In this document: positions 36,938 to 48,036 of the stretch, piece by piece
Numbering within the stretch: the stretch's first letter is position 1
Layout: every line of letters starts with the position of its first letter
From: Burkholderiales bacterium
Lineage (GTDB): Bacteria; Pseudomonadota; Gammaproteobacteria; Burkholderiales; Ga0077523
Direction: 5' to 3'
NCBI GenBank assembly: GCA_022843925.1
Contig: JALHMS010000004.1
Location: 290,708-354,707 of the forward strand
Length of the DNA stretch: 64,000 nt
The notes under the pieces: generated by a model
What the model saw: the letters and a program-made list of their open reading frames with translations, nothing else
Told to the model about the DNA's origin: nothing
Databases searched by the model: none
Made by a program: the position numbers and the translations under genes

Positions 36938-38641
36938 ATGACCACCTCAATTCCACGGCCAGAGTACGCGGCACAGTACGGACCGACCAAGGGCGACAAG
37001 TTGCACCTCGCCGACACCGGACTTGTTGCCGAGATCACCCACGACTACACGACTTACGGCGACGAGATGGTTTTCGGCGGCGGCAAGACGATCCGCGACG
37101 GGATGGGCCAGTGCTCGCGATTCAAGCGCAGCGATGGCGCGCTCGACATGGTCATCACCAACGCCGTGATCATCGATCCGTACCTCGGCGTCGTGAAGGG
37201 CGACATCGGCGTGCTCGACGGAAAAATCGTGGGCGTCGGCAAGTCCGGGAATCCGGACACCATGAACATCACCCCAGGCCTCATCGTCGGCCCGAACACG
37301 GACATCCTGTCTCTCGAGGGGCGGATCGTCACGCCAGGGTTCATCGACATCCACGTCCATTTCGATTCCGTGCAGCAACTCTACGAGTACGAAAGCGCAG
37401 GGTTCACCACCGTGATAGGCGGTGGCTCCGGCCCCAAGACGGTGGGTATCGAATGTCCGGGCGCGTGGAACCTGCAGAGGATGCTGGAGGCGATGGCCGA
37501 TGTGCCGCTCAATTTCGGCAACTTCGGCAAGGGCAACTCCTCGGACAAGGGCTCGTTGATCGAGCAACTGCTGGGTGGCGCCACGGGCGTCAAGATCCAC
37601 GAGGACTGGTCTTCCTCGCCGTCCGCGATCCGTACCTGCATGGCCGTGGCCGACGAGTACGACTTCCAGGTGCAGATCCACGCCGACACCCTCAACGAGA
37701 CCGGCTACTACGAAGACACGATGGAGGCCATTGCAGGCCGTGTGATGCACATCTACCACTGCGAAGGCGCCGGGGGCGGCAACGCGCCGGACATCATGCG
37801 TTGCGTAGGTGAGCCGAACGTCCTGCCCAGTTCGACGAACCCGACGAATCCGTTCTCGATCAACACGTACGACGAAGAGATCGACATGTTGATCACCTGC
37901 CATAACCTGAACAAGTCGGTGCCCACGGACATGGCGTTCATCCAGGGGCGTGCCAGGGCGGAGACGATGCGGGCAGAGGATGTGCTGCACGACGTCGGCG
38001 CCATCAGCATGATCGGATCCGACAGCCAGGGTGTCGGGCGCGCTGCGGAAAGCGCGCAGCGGGCCTTCCAACTCGCGGCCGTGAACAAGATCCGCTTCGG
38101 ACGCCTGGGCGGCGAGTCGGGCAACGACAACGAGCGGATCCTTCGCTACCTCGCGAAGGTCACCATCAATCCGGCCATCTGCTTCGGCGTCGACAGCTAC
38201 GTGGGGTCGATCTCGCCCGGGAAGCTTGCCGATCTCGTGGTGTGGCGCCCGGACATGTTCATCGCGAAGCCGGAGCTGACGCTGAAGGGTGGTTTCATCA
38301 CCTGGGGCTCGATGGGGTCGCCCGCGGCGTCGCTCATGACCTGCGAGCCGCACAAATACCGTCCGCAGTACGGACATCTCGGAAAGAACCCGCGGCGCCT
38401 CGCGTACTCGTTCGTGACGCAGGCCGCCATCGATGGCGGGCTCGCCAACCGCATCGACTGCCAGACCCTCGTGCCCACGAAGCGCTGCCGGACGATCTCC
38501 AAGCGCGACATGGTGCGCAACAACGCGCTGCCGAAGATCGCCATCGATCCGGAAACGTACAACGTCTACATGGACGGCCAGCGCATCACCGTCAAGCCCG
38601 CTCGCACGGTACCGCTCTCCCAACTCTACTACCTTCGTTGA
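36938..38641 (+). CDS. ureC: Divergent urease alpha subunit (UreC-like amidohydrolase)
   Basis: 567 residues, normal UreC length. The amidohydrolase site is complete: metal ligands His139 and His141 (HVH), carbamylated Lys219 (GVKIHEDW), His248 (QIHADTLNE), His274 (YHCEGAGGG) and Asp362 (SDSQ). His221, flap Cys321-His322 and Arg338 are also present. Against well-studied nickel ureases, residues around the site differ: HIHWI is HVHFD, flap CHH is CHN (Asn323), GGGHAPD is GGGNAPD, SDSQAM is SDSQGV, and the loop after GGGSGP is about three residues shorter and lacks the KATTC/HATTC segment that contacts urea. A functional metallohydrolase is very likely. Urea as substrate is plausible from the maturation and Urt genes but not certain. 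Confidence 0.88.
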   Translation: MTTSIPRPEYAAQYGPTKGDKLHLADTGLVAEITHDYTTYGDEMVFGGGKTIRDGMGQCSRFKRSDGALDMVITNAVIIDPYLGVVKGDIGVLDGKIVGVGKSGNPDTMNITPGLIVGPNTDILSLEGRIVTPGFIDIHVHFDSVQQLYEYESAGFTTVIGGGSGPKTVGIECPGAWNLQRMLEAMADVPLNFGNFGKGNSSDKGSLIEQLLGGATGVKIHEDWSSSPSAIRTCMAVADEYDFQVQIHADTLNETGYYEDTMEAIAGRVMHIYHCEGAGGGNAPDIMRCVGEPNVLPSSTNPTNPFSINTYDEEIDMLITCHNLNKSVPTDMAFIQGRARAETMRAEDVLHDVGAISMIGSDSQGVGRAAESAQRAFQLAAVNKIRFGRLGGESGNDNERILRYLAKVTINPAICFGVDSYVGSISPGKLADLVVWRPDMFIAKPELTLKGGFITWGSMGSPAASLMTCEPHKYRPQYGHLGKNPRRLAYSFVTQAAIDGGLANRIDCQTLVPTKRCRTISKRDMVRNNALPKIAIDPETYNVYMDGQRITVKPARTVPLSQLYYLR

Positions 38642-38649
38642 GGCCGATC

Positions 38650-39171
38650 ATGGTCATCGAGTCCGTATTGGGAAATCTGGAAAGTCTTGGGTCCCAGGTC
38701 ACAACCGTCGACCCGATCGAGCTCACCGCCGACCTGCGCACGCGTCCGCACTTCCGCCGGACGGCGGCATCGGGCGCCGAGGTGACGGTGTCGCTTCCGC
38801 GCGGCGTGACGCTGGAGGAGGGCGACGTTCTCTCGTTGACCGACGGTGTCGCGGTGGTGGTACGGGCGGCGCCGGAGGACCTTCTCGAGGTGCGGCCGCG
38901 CACAGCCCTGGAGTGGGGCGTCACGGCCTACCAGCTCGGCAATCTGCATCGTGACGTCCGGTTCCGCGATGACTGCCTCCTCAGCCCGTACGAGGAGAGC
39001 ACGGAGCAGGTGCTGCGAGCGAGCGGCGTCCCCTACGAGCGGGTGATGCGATCGTTCGCCGGGGCTCGCTACGGGGCCTACACGGGTCACCCCGAGCATC
39101 CGTCGCTCGTGGCGCAGCGGCATCGTCACACCCATGGCAGTCACAGTCACGCCGGCCATGAGCACGTCTGA
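38650..39171 (+). CDS. ureE: Urease accessory metallochaperone UreE
   Basis: 173 residues from ATG at 38650, 8 bases after ureC; the frame is open upstream inside ureC but without support. N-terminal UreE-type domain (LRTRPHFRRTAASGAEVTVSLPRG), middle domain with the conserved metal-site context AYQLGNLHRDV, and a histidine-rich C-terminus (HRHTHGSHSHAGHEHV, residues ~158-173). UreE delivers nickel to the UreD/F/G complex, and the His-rich tail is the usual metal store. Its presence supports nickel as the metal of this urease. The end overlaps ureF. Confidence 0.9.
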   Translation: MVIESVLGNLESLGSQVTTVDPIELTADLRTRPHFRRTAASGAEVTVSLPRGVTLEEGDVLSLTDGVAVVVRAAPEDLLEVRPRTALEWGVTAYQLGNLHRDVRFRDDCLLSPYEESTEQVLRASGVPYERVMRSFAGARYGAYTGHPEHPSLVAQRHRHTHGSHSHAGHEHV

Positions 39172-39856
39172 GGGAGACGCGCTGCTGTACCTGCTGCAGG
39201 CCGCGACCGCTGCGTTCCCCACGGGTGCGTTCAGCCATTCCTACGGTTTCGAGACGCTGATCGACGACGGGACGATCACCGACGAGGTATCGCTCGACCG
39301 GCTCGCTAGGCTGTGGCTGCGGTATGGCGTTGCAACGGCCGATGCCGCTGTCTGCGCGTGGGCGTGGCTTGCGGTGGATGCCGGGGACGACGGCTTGCTC
39401 GCCGTGCTCGACGAGCAGCTTGGCGCCCTGCGGATCACGCGCGAGACGCGTCAGGCGAGTCTCTCGACCGGTCGGGCCTTCATGAATGCGGCGCGCGATG
39501 CTTTCGGTGGTGAGGGGCTCGCCCACTATCGGGAGTTGGTCGGATCGGGGGCGTGCACCGGGCACTACGCAACAGCCTTCGGTGTCGCTGCGCACGACGC
39601 GGGGATATCCCGCCACGGCGCGACGCTCGCGTTCCTGCACGGCAACCTCAGCAGTCTTGTGGGGGTGGCGGCCAGGATCATCCCGCTCGGTCAGATCTCG
39701 ACCCAGCGGATCGTTTCCAACGCACGGCCGCTCATTGTCGAGTGCGCCCGCATTGCCCTCGGCACCGGGCTGACCGACCTGGGGACGTCCACAGGCTGGT
39801 TCGACCAGGCGTCCATGGCCCACGAGCGCGTGTATTCGCGGCTGTGCATTTCCTAG
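39134..39856 (+). CDS. ureF: Urease accessory protein UreF
   Basis: 240 residues from ATG at 39134, overlapping ureE by 38 bases. A second in-frame ATG at 39158 (MSTSEGD) would give a 232-residue protein with an N-terminus closer to typical UreF; neither has a clear Shine-Dalgarno, so the start is uncertain. Family signature FPTGAFSHSYGFETLI at the N-terminus and the conserved C-terminal AFLHGNLSSLVGVAARIIPLGQ helix region. UreF bridges UreD-urease and UreG and acts in GTP-dependent activation of the urease metal centre. Confidence 0.88.
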   Translation: MAVTVTPAMSTSEGDALLYLLQAATAAFPTGAFSHSYGFETLIDDGTITDEVSLDRLARLWLRYGVATADAAVCAWAWLAVDAGDDGLLAVLDEQLGALRITRETRQASLSTGRAFMNAARDAFGGEGLAHYRELVGSGACTGHYATAFGVAAHDAGISRHGATLAFLHGNLSSLVGVAARIIPLGQISTQRIVSNARPLIVECARIALGTGLTDLGTSTGWFDQASMAHERVYSRLCIS

Positions 39857-39883
39857 CGACGCAGTTCCAGGAGGGTGGCAAGC

Positions 39884-40504
39884 ATGCGCAAACCAGTGCG
39901 GTTGGGTGTGGGTGGTCCGGTCGGGTCCGGGAAGACGGCCCTGATGCACCTGCTGTGTCAGGAGTTCTCGAAGCGTTACTCGGTCGCCGCGATCACCAAC
40001 GACATCTTCACCAAGGAAGACGCCGAGTTCCTCGTGCGGCATCAGTCGCTGCCGGCCGACCGTATCGCGGGTGTCGAGACGGGCGGGTGCCCGCACACGG
40101 CCATCCGTGAGGACGTCTCGATGAATCTCCACGCTGTCGAGGACCTGAGCCGCAGGCATCCGGATCTCGAGTTGATGCTGATCGAGAGCGGCGGTGACAA
40201 CCTCGCGGCGACATTCAGTCCGGACCTCGTTGATTCCCACATCTACGTGATCGACGTGTCCGCCGGCGACAAGATCCCACGCAAGGGCGGGCCGGGCATC
40301 ACGAAGTCAGACCTGCTGATCATCAACAAGATAGACCTGGCACCGATGGTCGGCGCCTCTCTCGAAGTGATGGACCGCGACGCGAAGAAGCAACGTGGCG
40401 ATCGGCCCTTCTACTTCACCTGCATGAAAACCGGAGTCGGACTCGACAAGGTGTACCAATGGATAGAGAGTCAGGTGCTGTTCTCGAGTGCAAAAGCCGC
40501 CTGA
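39884..40504 (+). CDS. ureG: Urease accessory GTPase UreG
   Basis: 206 residues. ATG at 39884 was chosen over an upstream GTG (39875) because AGGAGG at 39869-39874 lies 9 bases before it. P-loop GGPVGSGKT at residues 10-18, nickel-binding Cys69-Pro70-His71 in [18 protein letters not shown], the [13 protein letters not shown] switch segment and NKIDLAP base-recognition motif are all intact. UreG couples GTP hydrolysis to nickel insertion. There is no N-terminal His-rich extension. It overlaps ureD by 46 bases. Confidence 0.95.
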   Translation: MRKPVRLGVGGPVGSGKTALMHLLCQEFSKRYSVAAITNDIFTKEDAEFLVRHQSLPADRIAGVETGGCPHTAIREDVSMNLHAVEDLSRRHPDLELMLIESGGDNLAATFSPDLVDSHIYVIDVSAGDKIPRKGGPGITKSDLLIINKIDLAPMVGASLEVMDRDAKKQRGDRPFYFTCMKTGVGLDKVYQWIESQVLFSSAKAA

Positions 40505-41382
40505 GTCTGCAGCCGGCGTTTCAGGCGCCGGTGGCCGGCTGGGAACTGGGTAAGCACGCACTGCTCGGCGTGGAAGCGGCCGTCCAGGACGGTCGCACCC
40601 AGCTGTGGCCCACCGTGCGCCGCACGCCCTATCAATGGCCGGGCGTCCTTCATTATCAGGACCACGACGACCAGCCGTTCATGCAGTTGCACAACTCGGG
40701 CGGTGGGTTCATCGAGGGCGACTTCGCGCAGTTCCGGCTGACGGCGGCAGCCGGCAGTCGAGTGCTTGTCACCACCACCGGCGCGAATCGCTTCTACAAG
40801 TGCGAGAGCGGCGGCCACTGCGAGGACCACGTGGAGGTGCTTCTCGGCGAGGATTGTCTGTTCGAGTACCTGCCAGACGAGGTGATTCCGTACCGGCGCA
40901 GCGCGTTCACCCGGAGCACGCGCATCTCGGGGGCCGCGAGCGCACGAATCTTCGTCAGCGACGTGATCACCGCCGGTCGTCAGTACCACGGCGCCGACGC
41001 GGGCGAGACTTTCGCTTTCGACGCGATGCGGTCGGAGACGGGTCTCGAGATCGATGGGCGTCTGGTGTGGCTGGATCGCCTGATCGCCGATACGCCGGAG
41101 ACCGTCGGAGCGCTGGAATCGCTGTGGGGCGGCTACCGTTGCATGGCGACGGTGCTGGCCTACGCACCGGATCTCCCTCCAGACCTCTGCGATCTGGTGC
41201 AGGCACGCATCGCGACGTTCGGCTTCGGAAAGGCGGGCGTGACGCTGATCGACGGCAACGTGCTGTGCCTCCGACTGCTGACCGACGATGCCTGGCAGGC
41301 GCACGAGGCGATCTTCGCGATCTGGTCCGTGGTGCGGCCGTGCCTGGCGGGAAAGCCGGCGAGGGTGATCTCGAAGCCTTGA
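40459..41382 (+). CDS. ureD: Urease accessory protein UreD (UreH)
   Basis: 307 residues from ATG at 40459, within the end of ureG. UreD-family features: [22 protein letters not shown] near residues 67-88, [15 protein letters not shown], and the [15 protein letters not shown] segment. UreD is the scaffold that binds apo-urease first in the activation complex. It lies last in the cluster rather than first, which differs from the common ureDABCEFG order of proteobacteria. Its divergence parallels that of UreC, suggesting the set evolved together. Confidence 0.85.
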   Translation: MDRESGAVLECKSRLSLQPAFQAPVAGWELGKHALLGVEAAVQDGRTQLWPTVRRTPYQWPGVLHYQDHDDQPFMQLHNSGGGFIEGDFAQFRLTAAAGSRVLVTTTGANRFYKCESGGHCEDHVEVLLGEDCLFEYLPDEVIPYRRSAFTRSTRISGAASARIFVSDVITAGRQYHGADAGETFAFDAMRSETGLEIDGRLVWLDRLIADTPETVGALESLWGGYRCMATVLAYAPDLPPDLCDLVQARIATFGFGKAGVTLIDGNVLCLRLLTDDAWQAHEAIFAIWSVVRPCLAGKPARVISKP

Positions 41383-41397
41383 TCCGGTACGCGGCGA

Positions 41398-41960
41398 TTG
41401 GCGCGCGGGCGTCGCACAGTGCGCGACCCACGGGGGTTGTTTTCAGCGCCGACGTGTCCGGCAGCGAGGTCTTTCGTGGGTCGAGCACTGCTCGACGCTG
41501 CGATGGTCTGGGCTCAGCGGCGAATCCAGGAACGCGGGCGTCGGGCGGAGCCCGACCCACGGGGGTTGTTTTCGGCGATCAGGCATCCAGTGGCGAGGGC
41601 CCGTCGTGGGTCGAGCATCGCGCGACGCGGCGATGGCATGGGCACAGCGGCGAATCCAGGCGCGCAGGCGTCGAGCGAAGCTCGACCCACGGGGGTTGTT
41701 TTCGGCGATCAGGCATCCAGTGGCGAGCGCACGTCGTGGGTCGAGCATCGCTCGACGCGGCGATGGCGTGGGCACAGCGGCGAATCCAGGAACGCGGGCG
41801 TCGGGCGGAGCCCGACCCACGGGGGTTGTTTTCGGCGATCAGGCATCCAGTGGCGAGGGCCCGTCGTGGGTCGAGCATCGCTCGACGCGGCGATGGCATG
41901 GGCACAGCGGCGAATCCAGGCGCGCAGGCGTCGAGCGAAGCTCGACCCACGGGTGTGTTC
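41398..41960. repeat. REP-like tandem array 2: one partial and four full units of 130 bp
   Basis: The gap between ureD and the convergent exporter gene is filled by the same unit as array 1 in the same orientation. Units begin at 41476, 41606, 41736 and 41866 (130-bp period), preceded by a half unit from ~41398. The extra base compared with array 1 changes the reading frame between units, which argues against coding. Right-arm stems switch between TCGAGC/GCTCGA and TCGGGC/GCCCGA, and the half unit has TCGCAC/GCGCGA. The array ends just before the exporter stop codon at 41967 and may also serve as the end of both converging transcripts. Confidence 0.92.
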
Positions 41961-41966
41961 AACGCG

Positions 41967-43791
41967 CTACGAATCCATCCCCGCCGTCTCCTCCCCCGCC
42001 AACTGCTGCAACTCGACGAGCCTTCGATACACGCCCCCCTCGATCTGCATCAACGCCTCGTGCGGTCCCAGTTCCGCGATCCGGCCGCGTTCCATCACGG
42101 CGATCCGGTCGGCGTCGCGGATCGTCGACAGGCGGTGCGCGATCGACACGATCGTGAGCGTGCCGCGTACCGATGCCAGTGCGCGCTGAACGACCTGTTC
42201 CGTCTCGGAATCGATGTGCGACGTCGCTTCATCCAGCAGCAGGATGCGCGGCTGGCCGGCCAGGGCGCGGGCGATCGCGATCAGCTGCTTTTCGCCCACG
42301 GCGAGGCGGGCGCCGCCTTCGCCCAGCAGCGTGTCGTAGCCTTTCTCCAGACGCTCGATGAACTCGTGGGCGCCGGCGGCCCGGGCCGCCGTCCGGATGG
42401 CCTCGTCCGTCAGGTCGCGACCCATCGCGATGTTCTCGCGCACGCTCGCAGCGAGGAGGAAAGGGTCCTGCGGGACGAGGCCAACGGCGTCGCGGAAGCG
42501 CGCTTCGTCGAGCGTGCGGATGGGCTGGCCGTCGATGCGCGCGGTGCCGTCGGGGACGGGATAGAAGCGCAGCAGCAGAGAGAGCAGCGTGCTCTTGCCG
42601 CTGCCGGTGGGGCCGACGATGCCGATGAACTCGCCCGGAGCGATATCGAGGGAGATGTCCTTCAGGATCGGATGACCTGGCGCGTAGGCGAAATCGAGGT
42701 GCGCGATCGAGATGGCGCCGTCGGTGACGACGCCGTCCGCGACGGGTCGGGGCGCCTCGGCCTCGTCGAGCAGCGTATTGACGCGCGCGGCGGACACGAC
42801 CGATTGCTGGAACACGGAGAATTGCGTGGTGAGCTGGATGAGCGGCTCCGTGACGCGGCCGATGTAGCCCACGAACGCGTACAGCACGCCGACCTCCAGC
42901 GCGCCCATGGTGCCCATCGTGCCGATGGCATCCGCCGTTTCACGCATGCCGAAGACGACGATCACCGCGGCCAGCATCATCACGTTCAGCAGGTCGAGGG
43001 CGGGGCGCAGCAGCCATGCGTTCGCGCGCAGTTCGCCGCGGCGCGAGGCGTAGTGGGCTTCGTTCACACGGGCGTAGTGCTCGCCGTACGCGCGCGTGGC
43101 GCCGGTGGCCTGGAGCACCGGCATCCCGCCGATCGATTCCGCGGTCCGGACGTTGAGGTCGGCGCGCAGAGCGCGCGTGCGCGTCACGGCCGGGGCCGAC
43201 AGCCGACGGTACAGAGCGACGATCACGAAGACGGCGGGGCCGAGCAGGGCGACCACCAGCATCAGCCGCCAGTCGAGGAACGCCATCGTGACGAGCAGCG
43301 TCGTGAGCATGATCACGCAGTCGAGCATCACGAAGAGCACCTGCACGTACAACTGCTTCACGGCCTCCGTGTCGTTGGTCACGCGGCTCACGAGCTGGCC
43401 GATGATGGCGCGATCGAAGAAGCTCATCGGCAGGCGCAGCACGTGGTCGTACACCGATTCGCGGATGCGCCGCACCGACCGCATTGCGACGCCCGCCAGT
43501 CGCGCAAGCTGGCCGTAGCGCAGCCAGCTCGCGGCGCATCCGGCGACGAGTGCACCGATCAGCAGGCCCGCGATGGCGCCGATCGCCGGATCGCGCGGCA
43601 GCAGATAGCGGTCGATGAATGCCTTGCCGAGCACGGGTCCCAGTGCATCGAGCGCGCCCGCGATCGCGAGCCAGAAGAAGCCGAGCCACAGTTGTCGAGC
43701 TTCCGGCTGCGCAGCGCGCCAGAGAAGGGCAGCGGCGCGGCGCCCCGGTTTCCCGGCAACGGTCGGCACGGGGGGCAGGGTCGCCACGGCT

Positions 43792-43802
<11 letters not shown>
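41967..43802 (-). CDS. mdlB: ABC exporter half-transporter, MdlB-like (permease-ATPase)
   Basis: 611 residues, read leftward from 43802. N-terminal six-helix type I exporter domain (to ~residue 340) and C-terminal ATPase: Walker A GPTGSGKST, a signature written LAVGEKQ in place of LSGGQ (typical of the MdlB partner), and Walker B LLLDEATSHID with the catalytic glutamate. It overlaps its upstream partner by 11 bases, so the two are coupled and probably form a heterodimer. MdlAB/SmdAB-type exporters move lipophilic compounds, lipids or peptides outward; the substrate here is unknown. Confidence 0.88.
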
Positions 43803-45543
<1,741 letters not shown>

Positions 45544-45610
45544 GCGGTGCGGCGGCGGGGCAGCGGGACTGCGATCGTAACCGCCGGACGTTGCCGCCGG
45601 TGGGGCTTCC

Positions 45611-47653
45611 TCAACCGGTGGTGCCCGTCATCGTCAGCAGCAGATTCCCGAGCGCATCCCGCGTCGCCGTGAAGCCGGGCTCCACGACGATCGTCGTGTC
45701 GAGTTGATCCACGATGGCCGGACCCGTGAAGCTGGCGCCGACCGGCAGGAGGTCCCGGCGATAGATCGGGGTGTCGCGCCAGCCGCCTTCGAACCACACC
45801 GACCGCGTCCCGGTGCGTGCCTCGGCCAGCGTCGCGGCGGGGTTGCCGCGACCGAGCGCTTCGAGCGGCAGCGTCCGGCGCACGCCGAGCACGGCGGTAT
45901 GCACGTTCACCAGTACCGCGCGGATCTCCGGCAGGCGCACGTGGAAGCGGTGCCAGTACGCGGCCTCGAACGCCGCCTGGAGTTCGTCGCGCGTGACCGC
46001 GGGTGACGGCACGGGGATCGTCAGCAGATGGCTCTGCCCCTGGAACTGGAGATCGGCCTCGTGCAGGGCCTCGACGTGCTCGAACACTGCACCCTCGCGC
46101 TCGAGCATCGCGCGGCCCTCGGCGAGCTGACCTTCCAGCACTTCGCGGACTAAGTCGGGCGGGAGGGCGGCGAGCGGCACGTTCACGGTCCGGACGAAAT
46201 CGTGGCGGAGGTCTGCCACCGCGCAGCCGAGCGCATTGCCGAGACCGGGCCGCGCCGGGATCAGCACGCGGGGAATCGCCAGCTCGCGGGCGAGGGCGCA
46301 GGCGTGGAGCGGGCCGGCGCCGCCGAAGGCGAAGAGCGCGAAGTCGCGGGGGTCGTGGCCGCGGGCGAGGCTCACCATGCGGATGGCACCGGCCATGCGG
46401 TCGTTCGCGATGCGCAGGATGGCGGCCGCGGCGGCATCGGTGTCGAGCCCCAGCGGCACGCCCACGTCGCGGGCGATGCAGTCGCGGACGTGGCCGACCG
46501 TGACCGCGTTGTCCACGGCGAGCAGGCGGTCGGGGTCGAGACGTCCCAGCGCCAGATTGGCGTCGGTGATCGTGGGGCGCGTGCCGCCGCGGCCGTAGCA
46601 GACGGGGCCGGGTCGTGCGCCGGCGCTCTCCGGGCCCACGCGCAGCAGCCCGGCTTCGTCGACGCGGGCTATGGACCCGCCGCCCGCGCCGATGGTGTGG
46701 ACGTCCACCATGGGTACATGGATGGGCATCGCGTACTCGATCTCCAACTCGGCCGACAGGCGCGGCCGGCCGCCCTCGATCAGCGCGACGTCCGTGGACG
46801 TGCCGCCCATGTCGTAGCCGATGAGCCGTTCGATGCCGGCAGCGCGGCCCGTCGCCGCGGCGGCGATCACGCCCGACGCAGGCCCCGACATCACGGAACT
46901 CACGGCGAACTCGTGCGCGATGGCAGCGGACGTCGTGCCGCCGTTGCCCTGCATGACCATCAGTTCGCGTCCGAAGCCGCCGGCCGCCAGGCCGTCGCGC
47001 AGGCGTGCGAGGTATCGGTGCAGCACGGGCTGGACGGCGGCGTTGACGGCGGCCGCGACGCCCCGCTCGTACTCGCGGTACTCCGACAGCACCGCGTGGC
47101 CGAGGGTGATGTAGCCGTTGGGCCATACGTCGCGGGCGATCTCCCCGGCGCGGCGCTCGTGCCGCGGGTCACGGTAGCTGTGCAGGAAGTGGATGACGAG
47201 CGATTCGCAGCCGCGGTCGAGGAGCGTGCGCAGCGCCAGCCGCAGGCCGTCCTCGTCGAGCGGCTCGAGTTCCTCGCCGTCGGCCGTGATGCGGCCGGCG
47301 ACCTCCATTCGAAGCTCGCGCGGGATCAGCGGGACGAAGGTGCCGGTGAGGCCGTACGGGGTGGGGCGGGTACGCCGCCCCAGTTCGAGGACGTCCCGGA
47401 AGCCGCGCGTGGTGACGAGCCCGACCTTCGGCAGCTTGCGCTCCAGCAGGGCGTTGGTCGTGGCCGTCGTCCCGTGAAGGATGGCGTCGAGCTGCGCGAG
47501 GTCGATGCCCGCGGCGGCGATGGCGGCGAGAACGCCGCCCGCCTGGTTCTCGGGGGTGGTCGGGACCTTCGCGACGCGCACCTCGCCGGTGGCGTCGTCG
47601 AAGAGGATGAGGTCGGTGAAGGTACCGCCTACATCGATGCCTGCAATTCTCAT
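45611..47653 (-). CDS. hyuA: Hydantoinase / oxoprolinase family protein, HyuA-type
   Basis: 680 residues. The start MRIAGIDVGGTFTDL (codon at 47651-47653) was chosen because the ASKHA-type phosphate-binding motif GIDVGGTFTD normally begins within the first ten residues; upstream open frame is Arg-rich noise. Further family motifs are HGTTATTNALLERK, GGTSTDVALIEGG and GAGGGSIARVD. HyuA enzymes perform ATP-dependent opening of N-methylhydantoin or 5-oxoproline rings, usually with a HyuB partner encoded next door. No hyuB is seen here; MdlA/MdlB follow instead. Alternatives are acetone or acetophenone carboxylase subunits of the same family. Substrate is unassigned. Confidence 0.88.
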   Translation of the reverse strand: MRIAGIDVGGTFTDLILFDDATGEVRVAKVPTTPENQAGGVLAAIAAAGIDLAQLDAILHGTTATTNALLERKLPKVGLVTTRGFRDVLELGRRTRPTPYGLTGTFVPLIPRELRMEVAGRITADGEELEPLDEDGLRLALRTLLDRGCESLVIHFLHSYRDPRHERRAGEIARDVWPNGYITLGHAVLSEYREYERGVAAAVNAAVQPVLHRYLARLRDGLAAGGFGRELMVMQGNGGTTSAAIAHEFAVSSVMSGPASGVIAAAATGRAAGIERLIGYDMGGTSTDVALIEGGRPRLSAELEIEYAMPIHVPMVDVHTIGAGGGSIARVDEAGLLRVGPESAGARPGPVCYGRGGTRPTITDANLALGRLDPDRLLAVDNAVTVGHVRDCIARDVGVPLGLDTDAAAAAILRIANDRMAGAIRMVSLARGHDPRDFALFAFGGAGPLHACALARELAIPRVLIPARPGLGNALGCAVADLRHDFVRTVNVPLAALPPDLVREVLEGQLAEGRAMLEREGAVFEHVEALHEADLQFQGQSHLLTIPVPSPAVTRDELQAAFEAAYWHRFHVRLPEIRAVLVNVHTAVLGVRRTLPLEALGRGNPAATLAEARTGTRSVWFEGGWRDTPIYRRDLLPVGASFTGPAIVDQLDTTIVVEPGFTATRDALGNLLLTMTGTTG

Positions 47654-47900
47654 GGAACGATCGGATCCGTGATCTGCGGCGAAATGACCGCGACAGCGCC
47701 GAGTGTACGGATTCGTTGCTCCCGCCACATCCGGTTGGCGCATGGCCCTCCGTACGTCGGGGAATCTCGGGTCGCGGTCGAGGTGTGATGGGCCGAAAGC
47801 TCTATGCCGATGGAACTTTCGTACCGTTCCAAAAGGCGACACGTGACCCTATCATCCGGACGCGCATGTCGCCGTCCTCGATCGCGGAGTGCATCGGTGT

Positions 47901-47990
47901 CCTGGGCCCAGGTGGTGCGTCCTGGCCCCTCATGGTCTCTCCACGTTGCTCCTGGTCGCTCCCGGTCCCGGGACCACGATCGTCCGGGAG
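47901..47990. promoter_or_regulatory. Palindromes in the divergent hyuA / giant-gene intergenic region
   Basis: The 413-base gap 47654-48066 separates leftward hyuA from the rightward second giant gene and should hold both promoters. It contains two perfect 12-bp palindromes, CCTGGGCCCAGG (47901-47912) and GGTCCCGGGACC (47964-47975). The second lies within a larger inverted repeat with arms CTCCCGG (47959-47965) and CCGGGAG (47984-47990). They may be operators or RNA structures. No convincing sigma-70 promoter was identified; GC palindromes also arise by chance in DNA of this composition. Confidence 0.4.
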
Positions 47991-48036
47991 TCCGACATGG
48001 CCTGCATGCCCCCGATTGCCGAACTGATTCCAACAG

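Noticed and set aside
46202..47788. 528-codon plus-strand open frame over hyuA
   Set aside because: Antisense to hyuA, which has clear ASKHA and hydantoinase motifs on the minus strand.
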